DNA of 64,000 nucleotides from positions 43,986,637 through 44,050,636 of the forward strand of contig NC_091928.1 in the NCBI RefSeq assembly GCF_041260155.1. Direction: 5' to 3'. Below, one piece after another: positions 51,944 to 63,479 of the stretch (position 1 is the stretch's first letter; every line of letters begins with the position of its first letter). Origin of the DNA: Ptychodera flava (lineage: Eukaryota; Hemichordata; Enteropneusta; Ptychoderidae). Below the pieces are notes generated by a model that worked only from the letters and a program-made list of their open reading frames with translations, was not told the DNA's origin and searched no databases. Both the position numbers and the translations under genes were made by a program.

Positions 51944-53022
51944 GTTACATTACATAGATAACATCCCTCGGAGGTGTTAGTAAATAGTATTGTTTATTTC
52001 TGTCAGGTTGCAATCGACCTTTACATTCTTAAGTAATTTCAAAAATAATACACTTCCGTGACACTTCCTAAATGGCTTTGAGTGCAATTCACATTTTATT
52101 TTGCTGGTTGGGAAATCGACAATATACAAGTTAGTTTATTATCTTTACTGTGTCGCTTGACGACCATGCGTGTGTAATGCCCTTACTTTCAATATAGTTG
52201 CACGCAGTTGACGATATGTTTAGGATGCAAATACTGATATTGCATAAATTAATTTACTGATAGTACTTTTGCAAGTCTTGTCGTGCTTAACGAAAAGGAA
52301 AAAAATCTTCAGTTATGAAAAAACCAAATCAACTAAAGTAACTAAATATCAACAGATTGACCAAAGCGAAGCTTTGATCACAAACTGGAAAGAAAGTGTT
52401 TCGGTACTTTCCCGCATATTGATGTCAGACAGTTCCATACGCGTCATGGAAATGTGTTCATATCAGACGCAGAGGTTATGCCCCTTGGTATTTATGCTGG
52501 TTGAGTGCCGTATGGATTTCTTAAAAATTCAAAACTTTCCAATTAGAGCTTTCAACCCCTGTCTGTGTTACAAAACTAGCAGACATGATGCATTGAAACA
52601 TCATTAATATTTGACGCATCATCGATCCAAACAGGTGACGTCATAATTCAAAGTACAGTACGGTTTGGCCTCTATTCGCTGCACTTTTTTCGAACTTGAT
52701 GCAAAATAAATTGCTACAATGAAAGATATTCACCAACTTTGAAAAGATAATAAAAACATTAAACGATTGGATGCTATCATGAGGGGCAACAAGCATCAGA
52801 AAAGGCCTATGGGGCATTAGTGCTGGTCGTGTTGCCATAGTGAAATACACACGGAAATGTTGTTTTTTAATTTCTATTAGTTCCCCTTTTCTTTATGTTT
52901 TCCCGTCACGCAAGCATTGCAGAGACTCTGACAGCAAATTAACCGAACGTGTCACTTCCCCTTTTAAAATTCTCCACTGATGATATAAGCGAACCGTTGC
53001 CGTCATGGTAAAATAAACGCTA

Positions 53023-53216
53023 TTGGAACTGATTTGGGATAAGTGGATCTTCATATTTTTCAAATTTCTCTGAAGTGTTAGGTGCCCTGTAGCTGAATGT
53101 AGATTACAAATTACTCATTAAAACAAGTGTTGAACTTAAAAGAAGAGCAGATTAGGTTACATTGGCAGATTAAACCGACATTATTTCACCATCAAATTAT
53201 CCCAAATTAGTTCCAA
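53023..53216. mobile_element. MITE with TTGGAACTGATTTGGGATA ends, copy 1
   Basis: Terminal inverted repeats TTGGAACTGATTTGGGATA / TATCCCAAATTAGTTCCAA around about 155 bases. Internal GTGTTAGGTGCC and GTAGATTACAAATTACTCAT are shared in opposite orientation with 54236-54434. Confidence 0.8.
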
Positions 53217-54235
53217 GCAAAAGCGTTACACACTGTAATTGTAGCTGCACGGGCGAAGTAAATTCACCTTGTAAATCGAGATGTCGTGGCGAGGAAATTA
53301 TTAACGGCGGGGTTTTTTTAGTAATCAGGGTATAATTACATCGATTTATCACGATGCAAGCGACTTGCCGTGGTTTCTATGGTAGAAACAGGCATTACCT
53401 TGACAACGGTCGTCTCTCGCTTTTCATTTTAACTCATATGCTATACGATCGCCTACATTGCATGGCTGCCCTAACTATAGTTTCCCGTGCTGCATATTTT
53501 TCCCGTTGCGTCATAACAAGCTCTGGAATTGTGACGTCACACATTTTTCAGGGTGTGGCATGTCAGTCGCGATTTTCCCGAAAGCATCACAGAAATAAGG
53601 ATGACGTCCGGGGCAAATTTGAACAAATTTTTCAGTGGATGAACTGACTGCATTAAAATTTCATCTTTTTGTGTAAGTTTTTTTCAAGGTAAGCAGGAAA
53701 GGTAGTTGATTAAAATACTCGCGATGTCATGATGAGAATTTCTCAGACTAAGAGAACATTTTGATACTGAAATAACAGTGGCAAAATTAGCTGTTATTAG
53801 CTGTCTGGCGAGTGATATCGTTGGGATATATGTTCCGTACGTTGCTTGTATTTGGAAGAATATTTTTTTCGATTTTGTACATTTATTACTTCACTAGCCG
53901 ATGACGTCAGCTAGCCGTTCAGTGTTTTCACCGCAGGCACTGTACAATCTAAGAGCAAAAGGCAGATGCTGACGCAAGTTGCTACGTGAAAGCCTGTCAT
54001 CAAACCATTTTTGTGTGTGGGTGATATACGCCTTCAAGACAGTGGACTGTATCTTTCAACTTCGTGTGACAGAGAGCATATCTGTTAACACAAATAGAGA
54101 GAACCAAGAGCAAATTCGCTCTTCAACTTGAAATTGTAGCAAAAGTGGGGATGCTCGTCTATTGCACGGTAAAGGTACGCACCACACTGTATAAGAGGCC
54201 GTTACTGACCGGAGTGCGCAGAACACGATTCGATT

Positions 54236-54434
54236 TCGGAACTAATTTGGGATAATTGAATGATGAAGTAATGTCGATTTAATCTACAAAGATTATCTCA
54301 TCTGCTTTTCTTTTTATATTACACACTTCTTTTTATGAGTAATTTGCGATATTGCAACATTCACCTTTATGGCACCTAACACTTTTGAAATTTTTGCAAA
54401 ATATGAAAATCCAAATATCCCAAATTAGTTCCAA
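54236..54434. mobile_element. MITE with the same ends, copy 2, inverted
   Basis: Ends TCGGAACTAATTTGGGATA / ATCCCAAATTAGTTCCAA. Internal GGCACCTAACACTT and ATGAGTAATTTGCGAT are the complement of segments in the copy at 53023. Confidence 0.8.
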
Positions 54435-55850
54435 TCGCGTTGCAGGCACACGATAAAATGTAAGCTAAAGAGCGCCATTTGGACAGATACTAACTTCTAC
54501 ATTTCACAACTCTTGTCTTGTTTAAAGATTGTGTAGACTTTGTTTTGTTTTTGTTTTTGATGGGTTTTTTTTGCAAAAATAAAACAAAAGACCGAGTGTG
54601 TTCTTCAGGGCACGCACATTGCGGCGGCCATTTTGAATTTCAAAACATGCAAATTAGCAAGAGTTTTGTCTGGTACACGTGCATCACTGTCAGTCGAAAA
54701 TGACAATGTCTAATTCGGAAAATGTGTGCTGATGTTTATTGTTAATCTATAAAAGGTTGAAGAGTTTGTCTCTGAAAGTGGGCTAGCGAAAGTTAAATTT
54801 TTCCATGTTCTAGTCCTTTGCTACTTTAAACGAACGACGACGGTAACTTTGACAATACTTTCATTATTTTGTCCTAGGAAACAAAGTACATCTTCTTTCT
54901 TAAGAATGATCCTCCATTGAAGATATTTGGACTCTCAAACTCTTACAGTTTTATTTTTGTCTGATTCTTGTGAGGGTTTATTTTGACGCTCTTTGGAGTA
55001 AACCTCCTTAGTTTTGTTCAAATTGTGAAGTTTATTTACTCAAAAGAGATAACACAAAGATGGCAGTAATTTCGGAATTTCAAAGATCGGTAAATATTGG
55101 GTAAGTCGTTTTTCTAATACCAACATTTGGACGGTGGTCCACAGGTTTCTATTCTTGATTTAGAAAGAGAATGGTTGCAAGTTTGCTTTAGGAAAATTTG
55201 AGCAAATGTTTAAATGTTTCATTTCAGTAAAAGCCTTGCCAACACAACCCCTTTATGTATGGTATGCAATGTAATCGTTAAAAAAGGAATGCTCACTCTG
55301 ACTTAAAAATTATTCAGCTGTCAATTTGCATCAGACTTACTCTTATACAGGTTGTGTTCACAGGTTGAAATGTTGATAGCTTGGCATAATGATATAACGT
55401 TTGAGGGCAGAACAATGAACTGTACTGTAAAAACAGATCATGAAATACCTGAAAAGTTACAGATAATGGAAGGTTAGGTTTAAAGTAATGACTCGATTTT
55501 ATATATTACAATACAAAATTGATTTTAGTGCATCATTTCTCTTTCTCTTTCACTTATAAATCGTTACAATTCATGGATAAAGTTGTTCTTGTAATTTGAA
55601 CAATTTTGCTATTCTTTGAAAAATGATATCACGTACTGCGGGAGCTGCTGGCGCATGATGTATTATGCGGTCATACAACATCAGACATTATATCATACCT
55701 GTATATTGATGGCGCAAATATTGCGATCTGATTGGTCTAGGCGTGGAAATAACCTTGCTACATTCACAATATTGCACGGTTTGGGACAGGCACAAGCTCT
55801 TACTAGAGAAATTTTCAAATATTTTGACGTCATAAGCAATGATTTCATTT
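54435..55850. other. Unassigned stretch
   Basis: No coding or element signal that I can name. Confidence 0.45.
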
Positions 55851-55854
55851 TAAT

Positions 55855-56263
55855 TATATGATATAATAGCAATAAACCTCCACAGCAATGGGTTTACTAC
55901 TCGATTTTGCCCAGTTTACTCCATACCTGCTGTCGCATGTGTAGGCTACATACATGCGCCCTGAACTGGTCAAAATCTCGTGCGATATCGTCGCTGGGTG
56001 TGGTTTATTGCTTAATTATACAATGTTAAACCGTGACATCCTACTGCGTAGAAATTCCCGCAATGTCATTACTTTGTTATTTGCCTTAATCGCAATTCGT
56101 TATTTAAGCAATAACCCCCGCCGCAAGAGGGTATACACGAGATTTTGGTACAATGCGCGACATATAGCACGAGCCGATAGGCGAGTGCTATATGGAGCGA
56201 ATTGTACCAAAATCGGGTGTATACCCGATTGCGAAGGGGGTTATTGCTATTATATTATATCAA
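55855..56263. mobile_element. Nested or composite inverted-repeat element
   Basis: A tight hairpin at 56107-56249 (AGCAATAACCCCC.. with ..GGGGGTTATTGCT, inner GATTTTGGTACAAT/ATTGTACCAAAATC and TATAGCAC/GTGCTATA) is preceded at 55862-55915 by a further diverged copy of the same end (ATAATAGCAATAAACCTCC, CTCGATTTTGCCCAG). The outer ends pair with the right end of the hairpin. Confidence 0.65.
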
Positions 56264-56779
56264 CTTGTGTGTCTTTGTTGTCTTGCTTGGGTATTTTTGT
56301 CGCTTTAAGCCCATAATGCAGAAAACGTACGCATGAGAGATCGAACGTCGGAAATTCATCGCCCGAGACCGAGCATTTTTATAAGTTTGGATAACGTTGA
56401 CAACAGACGCACACAGTATCCTACGATAAATATGCATTACATGTACGTTCATCAACATTGCATTTTATTCACATGCAACGCGAACACTAACTTGCGACCT
56501 GCTGCAGACACAGAAAATGGGTCAAGAGTTCAAATCACAAGAAAAAGTAACAACTTTTTCGTAAATTTATAACAATAGCCCTGGCTATTTGGCATACTAA
56601 AAATAGATTTGTCTCCGGCTGTTGTCTCATTTTATTATCAAAATTCCTGATGCATGAATGATCAACAATAATATCGTTTAATATTTAGCCTGACAATTTT
56701 ATTTATCCATAGTGATTTTCATCTATGTCTCACTATGCATCTTATCTCATTTCCTTCGTAGTGCGTAACTACTACTCGA

Positions 56780-57036
56780 CTCTGTCTACTTGTCTGTCTG
56801 TCGTTCTGTCTGTCTGTCTTTTTTCTGTCTGCCCCTCTCTTTGCCTGTCTGTCTTTGTCCTGCTATTAGTCTTTAATGTCTGTTTTTTCGTCTCTGTGTC
56901 TATTTTTCTGTCTGCCTCTGCCTGTGTCTGTCGGTCTCTCTTTCCGTCTGTCACTCTCTCCGTCCGTCTGTTGCCTTGTATCAGTACATACAAACATACC
57001 TACATACCTACCTACCTACCTACCTACCTACCTACC
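56780..57036. repeat. CTGT-rich and (ACCT)n simple repeats
   Basis: Long pyrimidine-rich CTGT/CTCT tract followed by a clean TACC array at 56998-57036. Confidence 0.85.
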
Positions 57037-57927
57037 CACATACATACGTACGTCACCGTTTCAGGAATTAGTAACAGACATGGCTCAATTTATACGTTGT
57101 GCATAATTCTAATGGTTTTGCCATAAACGTAGTCTTGATCTTGTTCATATGGTATACAGTTCCCATAGCACTAGAGTTTCCTCAGACCTCTGCCAAAGCT
57201 TTGCTGTTTCCTGTAAATTGAAAATGTCGATTGTGCAGCTAGCTTGCCGTCATTAATTTTCTAATGGGATATCTGAAACATAAACGTGCCAACAGCATAG
57301 TAATAGTGACAGCATCGATAAATTTAAGGTGACAGGATTGTTGTCATGGTACTGAAGAGGGATAAAGTTAACTAAATGCACGGGGTTTGCCAAGGTGTTT
57401 ATCAGAAAATGATAAAAAGGGGGAAAAGTATCTTACGAGAGTTCGAATTCCTCTAAAGGTCAAACCTTCAAGATATTTCTTAACATTTCCTTGTCTTAAA
57501 ACGACCTCTTTCCTTATTGAGAATTTGTTTTGATGTATTATGATCACATGCCTCTGTCTCCCACAACGTTGGGGTTTGAGAAGGCACGTTTCTCACATTA
57601 GATGTGGTTAAGGGAGTTCAAAGTTAAAAATGTGACCCAGACAAAGAGAATTTAGTCATAACCTAACACTAAGAAATTCTCGTTCTGTGTCGAATAATTA
57701 TGGCCCTTTTTTGAATTAAGGGCACATGTGTGAAGAACGCGCTTTTACTAGACTCTGAAGGGAAGACTTAGTGCAAAATTACAGTGAATGCAAGAGATTT
57801 GTGTTTTTTCAGTGACATTTTTGTAAGATGACATCATTCTTATTTACACTGAAGCATACCGATATATTACCATTCAAACTACACGAGAAAAATCATTTTT
57901 ATGTGAGCAGGAAGACGATATCCGAAT

Positions 57928-58081
57928 TCACATTCATTCATTCATTCATTCATTCATTCATTCATTCATTCATTCATTCATTCATTCATTCATTCATTCA
58001 TTCATTCATTCATTCATTCATTCATTCATTCATTCAGTCAGTCAGTCAGTCAGTCAGTCAGTCAGTCAGTCAGTCAGTCAT
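57928..58081. repeat. Compound tetranucleotide array (ATTC)n then (AGTC)n
   Basis: About 26 units of ATTC switch abruptly at 58036 to about 11 units of AGTC. The open frame through it (Phe-Ile-His-Ser then Ser-Val-Ser-Gln repeats) is an artefact of the array. Confidence 0.95.
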
Positions 58082-58250
58082 ATGTAATAAGAGAATAGTC
58101 AAGGGGAATGGACTGAACATAAGCCGACAGGAAAGGAATGTCATGCTGAAATACAAACAAAATCTTGAGAATTATGCCCTCACAATGCAAGCGTTTTCTC
58201 ATGTGCGTCGTTGAATTACAGGTATCAAATAATAAACGAACTAAACGCAC

Positions 58251-58621
58251 TTAAGGCCAAACAAAAAAAATTGTGCCGTTCCGATAACCCAACCTACCCT
58301 ATTTTTTACCTGCCGACCCTAAACTATTTAGAGCTACGTAAAGACGGAAGTAGATAAGAAAAAAACCCGTAAAATCACGCGTTTGTTACTTGGCATTTGA
58401 ATTTTGCTTGAACGAGGATATCTTTTATGTTTTTGTTTCCTTTTATATGTATGATACATTTTTCTGGAAATTTTGTGGCCAGTGTTTGACCGCCCTGAAC
58501 CCCTGCAAATGCATTTTTAAAATAAAAATATTTTTGAAAAAAAAAATTCCTGCCGACCTATATACCCTGTTTTTGCAAACAATGTTATCGTAACAGCACA
58601 ATTTATTTTTGGGGGCCCTAA
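58251..58621. mobile_element. TIR element, about 370 bases
   Basis: Ends TAAGGCCAAACAAAAAAAA..TTGTGCCGTT and the complement AACAGCACAATTTATTTTTG..GGGCCCTAA; CTGCCGACC segments pair internally. No coding capacity. Confidence 0.6.
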
Positions 58622-59590
58622 TTTGTCGATCAAATTATTTTGACCGTGTAAGGATGATTATTGTTCCCCGTTTCTTTTTTGCTCGCGTCTGTCCAACAAA
58701 TAAGTAATGTTTTCGAAAAATGGAAATTTCGTGCTTCTGCCGTTTGATGTATCATACAGTACAGTCAATATAATTCTTGACTTAATTAACTTCAAAAATT
58801 GTCCATTGTGTTACCGTGAAACCTTGGTTTCCAAGCACTTGAAAACAAAACGTGCAAGTTTTATGAAAAGACGCCTTTCGTAAACAGTGAATCAGTGAAT
58901 TTCCGCTGGGTTATTATTTTTCGATTTGTCATTTCCTGTTGACGTGTTGCTTTCGCATGCGGATGTGTGCGCTTTTTCCGACAGCTGATGACGTCATCCA
59001 CTCTGAGCGCTTCATCAGTTGAATTAATACTGGAAAGATGCTCTCTATCACTTTTGACACAGACTGTCGTCATGAAGCCTCCACGTTTGCTATGTAGATC
59101 CGTCAAATAAAGCCTGTTTCTGACTAGACTTTACAAACATGTACACTGAATTGTCAAAATTATAACTTTCGATTTCCGTGTGGGTCACAAGTATGTAATT
59201 ACGCAACGAAATAAACGCCAGAACTGCGATCAGATTGAGAAATTTCGAAGTTTGCTCGTGGCTAATCTTCGGCGTCAAATCACGTTGTCTTGTCATTACT
59301 GATATCGGATAACCTTCAAAAGAGTTCAAGAAAATTGAAAGGTGCAGAAGCTACTCTTAGGATTTCTTTAAGAAATATTATCCATTGCCATGATTTTTTC
59401 ACCGCATTTGTTCGCATAAATATTTAATTTCTTGTTGTGCTCTAAACGTTCTGAGTGCCAAGACATTTTATGGTCAATCTACTATTTTGATTTAGGTAAG
59501 AGAAATAAAATCAGAATTTAAATCCAATGTCCAATTTAACATGTTGGAGCGGTTCTTAATTCATCTAAATGCAGCATATATAATATATAT

Positions 59591-60161
59591 TGTTATGTAG
59601 GTCATTTCCCCCCACACTCATCATGACCTGAGTTCAATTAGTCTAGAACATTCTCAAGGTCACTGCCCTTGATGACCTAACAACCTTGAATTCAATTAGT
59701 CATGTTTGGAATGTTCTGGAAAGTTGATTAGTTGTGTAAGGGAGATAATTTTAGAACAGTAATTAGCATGTCAATAAAAGTTCTAGATTGTTCTTATATG
59801 CCTTTATAAAAGGGACGTGCACAGCTTCCAGTCAGACTTTTGGGATCGTGTCTCTTGTGTGTTACTAAACTCCAGCAGTAGTCATTCTCAAGACTTTTCA
59901 AGACCTTCACTGTCAACGCTGGATTTATACTGTGGACTTTGTGCAGCTTCAAGCCTGCAAGCCAAAGGACTGTTCATTCATCCGACTGACTGTTACAACT
60001 CTGAGACTGGAGCTTTGCCGTCCCAGCTGAGATAAGTAGTCTGTACACTTTTAAAGCTTGTACTCTATCCCGACTTAGCAATTAGTTTTATTTTTGTAAT
60101 AAATTTTGTTTAAACGTTAACTGCTGAGTTCACCCTTTTGTTCGTTTCTCTGCACGTAACA
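59591..60161 (+). repeat. 5' LTR of the Gmr1-like element
   Basis: Starts TGTTATG and ends CGTAACA, an inverted TGTTA/TAACA pair, about 571 bases. It has a TATA box (TATAAAAG) at about 59805-59812 and a polyadenylation signal AATAAA at about 60098-60103. The 3' partner is outside the window, so the borders rest on the terminal inverted pair and the primer site. Confidence 0.85.
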
Positions 60162-60164
60162 AAT

Positions 60165-60181
60165 TGGGGGCTCGTCCGGGA
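60165..60181 (+). other. Primer binding site, proline tRNA type
   Basis: TGGGGGCTCGTCCGGGA lies three bases after the LTR and is complementary to the 3' end of tRNA-Pro, the same primer type used by murine leukaemia virus-like elements. The match stops after 17 bases. Confidence 0.85.
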
Positions 60182-60262
60182 GACGAATATTTTGAGCCGT
60201 TTGACAACATTTTGCCTACCTTTTCAAAACTACTTTAACTGTGAACTCAGCGAAATTCAATC

Positions 60263-61505
60263 ATGGCGGAATTTAAGCCAGACGAATTTATGGATGACCT
60301 TGATCAGGACACATTTAATTCCCTCAGAAAAGACAACCTCATAACACTGGCCAATTTCCTTAAAGTAGATGTCAAAAGATCTATGCGCAAGCGAGAAATA
60401 CAGTTCAAGATTGCAAAACATTTAGTTAATTCTGGCCATTTTGAGGAGTCTGCCTTAAAAGATTATGAGCCTGAGTCTTCCTTCGAACTCAAAAAATTAG
60501 AATTAGAAATACAGGCAGATTTGGAGCTTAAGAAATTGGAATTAGAAAAGGAGAAATTACAAATGGAAGAAAGACAGAGAGAAAAGGAAAGAGAATTAGA
60601 AGAACATCGACTACAGTTAGAAATGAGACGTTTAGAGCTTGGACAGTCAGGAAAATTCTTCCCTTCAGACAAGTTGACATCACTAAGCATTTCAGGTTAG
60701 TTCCCCCTTTCCAAGAAAAGGATGTTGATAAATATTTCCTTCATTTTGAGAAAATTGCTCAGAGTCTGAATTGGCCTAAGGAGTCCTGGTCTATGCTTTT
60801 GCAGAGTGCTTTGGTGGGTAAAGCCAGAGAAATTTACATTCAGTTGTCAGTAGAGCAGGCTTCAGATTATGATTCTGTGAAGGAATTAATTCTCAAGGGC
60901 TATGAGTTGGTGCCTGAAGCTTACCGTCAGAAATTTAGGGATTGTGAGAAGGTGAAGGATCAAACTTATGTTGAATTTGCTCGAACAAAAGAACAACTGT
61001 TTGATCGTTGGTGTTCTTCGAAAAGGTCAGTCAGAATTATGACAAATTACGACAGCTTGTTTTGATTGAGGAATTTAAAAGGTGCATCCGGAGTGACATC
61101 AAGACATTTATCAATGAACAAAAGGCAGATACATTGGAGGTTGCTGCACGTTTGGCCGATGATTATTCATTGACCCACAAATCTTCATTTCTCAGCAAAC
61201 CATCCCAGTCCTTTTCATACAGAAACAATGCAGGTAAATTTAACTCCTCCTTTTCATCCAAGAATTTCTCAAAGGAAAGTAGGAAATCAAATGACAACAG
61301 TTCACAAAGTTCAAGTAACACTCCCACATCATCAGATCCCAAGTCTCAATCTCCTTCTGACAAACAGTTCGGTACACTTTCTTGTAATTATTGTAAGAAA
61401 GACGGCCATTTAATGTCAGATTGTTTCAATTGAAAAGAAAACGTGAAGGTCAAAGTGGTCAAAGTGGATCTAAGCCACCGGCTTTATTTCTTCATCAACT
61501 CAATT
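60263..61505 (+). CDS. Gag of the Gmr1-like element (frame broken)
   Basis: The ATG at 60263 follows the leader. The N-terminal part is acidic, then comes a long charged coiled coil rich in Glu, Lys and Leu (about residues 65-125). After a break near 60675 follows the capsid-like segment (KYFLHFEKIAQSLNW, then VKELILKGYELVPEAYRQKF and FARTKEQLFDRW), resembling the SCAN-like fold of related Gag proteins. After a break near 61020 come LEVAARLADDYSLTH and a Ser/Asn-rich linker. The CCHC zinc knuckle CNYCKKDGHLMSDC is at about 61384-61425. A stop at 61432 follows another one-base shift. The role is RNA binding and particle assembly. Confidence 0.85.
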
Positions 61506-61518
61506 AGAGTCTAATAAT

Positions 61519-61960
61519 GTGTGCAACACATTTTCTGAGGTTAAATCCCTCTTATCCCCAATTAATGAGGTCAAGGTCAATTCTTCTCAAGATAGCATTA
61601 TGGGTATTTTCGAACCATTTATTCACGATGGTTTTATATCACTTTCTAGTGATTTTTCTTCCGCTACCCCTGTCAAAATTTTAAGAGATACCGGGGCTTC
61701 CCAGTCTCTTTTGTTGGCAGATACCCTGCCGTTTCTGAAAAGTCATTTTCAGGTTCTAAAGTTCTTATTAAGGGGGTAGATTGCAATGACTACATTCCTG
61801 TTCCTCTCCATAATGTCTATTTGTCTTCGGACTTTGTTTCTGGACCTGTGGCTTTAGGTATTAGGCCTTTTTTGCCTTTTGAAGGGATTCACCTTCTTCT
61901 TGGAAACGACCTTGCTGGGGACAAGGTCATTACTAATCCACTTGTGACTGATAATCCTAG
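61519..61960 (+). CDS. Aspartic protease of the Gmr1-like element (frame broken)
   Basis: Catalytic DTGA at 61687-61698 in ILRDTGASQSLL, followed after a shift near 61735 by a segment ending in HLLLGNDLAG, the usual C-terminal hydrophobic strand plus loop of retropepsins. It processes the polyprotein. No RT or RNase H follows it: about 150 residues of linker lead straight to the integrase. Confidence 0.85.
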
Positions 61961-62189
61961 TTTAGATCAGGATCCAGAGCCAATTGAACAAGAGATACCG
62001 ATTTATTTCCTTCATGTGCATTACTCGAGCCATGTCAAAGAAAACTTCCGAGAATCAAATACTCTCAAAAATAATGTCACAGATGTTGACTTAAATGACA
62101 CCTTTCTCAGTCAGGTGTTTGACACGGATCATTCCGTTATCCCTCGTGGATTTGAAACTTCCAGTAAAACTTCTGCTGACCAAAGTCAG

Positions 62190-63470
62190 ACATTTTCTAG
62201 ATCAAATCTCATTGCAGAACAACACAAAGACCCAGATATTTTGTCTTTGTTTGACAGGGTAGATGATGAAGGTAAAACTTCAGATAGCTCTGTTTCCTAT
62301 TATACAAAATCTGGTATTCTCATGCGTAAATGGAGACCTCCAGATGTTTTGGTTGATGACGATTGGGCTATAAAACATCAAATTGTGGTTCCAAAGCCCT
62401 ACCGTGCTGAAATATTGCGCCTGGCCCATGAAACGCCCTGGGCTGGTCACTTAGGAGTCAGGAAAACTTATCATAAAATTCTCAGTCACTTTTATTGGCC
62501 TAATCTCAGGCAGGATGTAGCACATTTCTGTAAAACTTGTCACACATGTCAAATGGTAGGAAAGCCGAATCAGACCATTCCAAAGGCCCCTTTACAGCCA
62601 ATTCCTGCATTTCAAGAACTATTTAGTAGGATTCTAATAGACTGTGTTGGGCCCCTACCAAAAACAAGATCAGGAAATGAGTACATGTTGACAATTATGT
62701 GTACATCAACTCGGTTCCCCAGAAGCCATACCATTGAGAAACATAAAGACAAAGACTATAGTGAGAGCTTTAGTCAAATTTTTCACTTTATTTAGCCTCC
62801 CTAAATGTGTCCAGTCTGATCAAGGCTCCAACTTTATGTCTGGTATTTTTCAACAAGTAATGCAGCTAGGCATTAAACAGTATAGGTCATCCGCCTATCA
62901 TCCAGAAAGTCAGGGTGCTCTTGAGCGATTTCATCAAACTTTGAAAAACATGATTAGGACCTACTGTTTTGACACAGAGAAGCAGTGGGATGAAGGAATT
63001 CATTTTCTGCTCTTTGCTGTTAAAGAGTCAATTCAAGAGTCTCTTGGTTTTAGCCATTTGAGCTTGTATTTGGACATACAGTCCGTGGCCCACTTAAGCT
63101 CGTTAAAGAGAAATTCCTATCAGACGATGATGATTGTCTGAATATTTTGCAATATGTGTCAGATTTTCGTACAAAACTCTCTAAAGCATGTGAATTAGCC
63201 AGAGAAAATCTTGAGTCATCTCAGCAGTCAATGAAAACCAAATATGATAAAAGCACCTCAAAACGGAAGTTTGAACCAGGTCAAAAAGTTCTTGTTCTAC
63301 TTCCAATTCCTGGCAAACCACTCCATGCTCGTTACTTTGGGCCATACCTAATTGATAAGAAATTGAGTGATTTAAATTACATCATAATAACACCTGACAG
63401 GCGAAAACAAAAACAGCTATGTCACATAAATATGCTTAAGCCATATTTGGATAGGGATAATCCTACTATA
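62190..63470 (+). CDS. Integrase of the Gmr1-like element (frame broken)
   Basis: The zinc-binding HHCC domain has His at about 62427 and 62448, and the CKTC pair near 62530. The catalytic core has Asp in LIDCVGPLP (about 62640), Asp in QSDQGSNF (62818) and Glu in ALERFHQ (62923), with a DDE spacing normal for Ty3/gypsy integrases. The C-terminal GPY/F module is at ARYFGPYLIDK (about 63330-63365). Frame shifts lie near 62715 (extra base in a C run) and 63050 (missing base). It catalyses insertion of the cDNA. It precedes rather than follows the RT. Confidence 0.9.
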
Positions 63471-63479
63471 ACTCAGCCT

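Noticed and set aside
52269-52607. 112-codon open frame
   Set aside because: No recognisable domain, no splice or homology support.
55954-56316. 120-codon open frame
   Set aside because: Lies in the inverted-repeat element and reads across its hairpin; no domain or splice context.
56725-57126. 133-codon open frame rich in Ser, Val, Cys and Leu
   Set aside because: Product of CTGT and TACC simple repeats on both strands.
57828-58214. 128-codon open frame with Phe-Ile-His-Ser repeats
   Set aside because: Generated by the ATTC/AGTC array.
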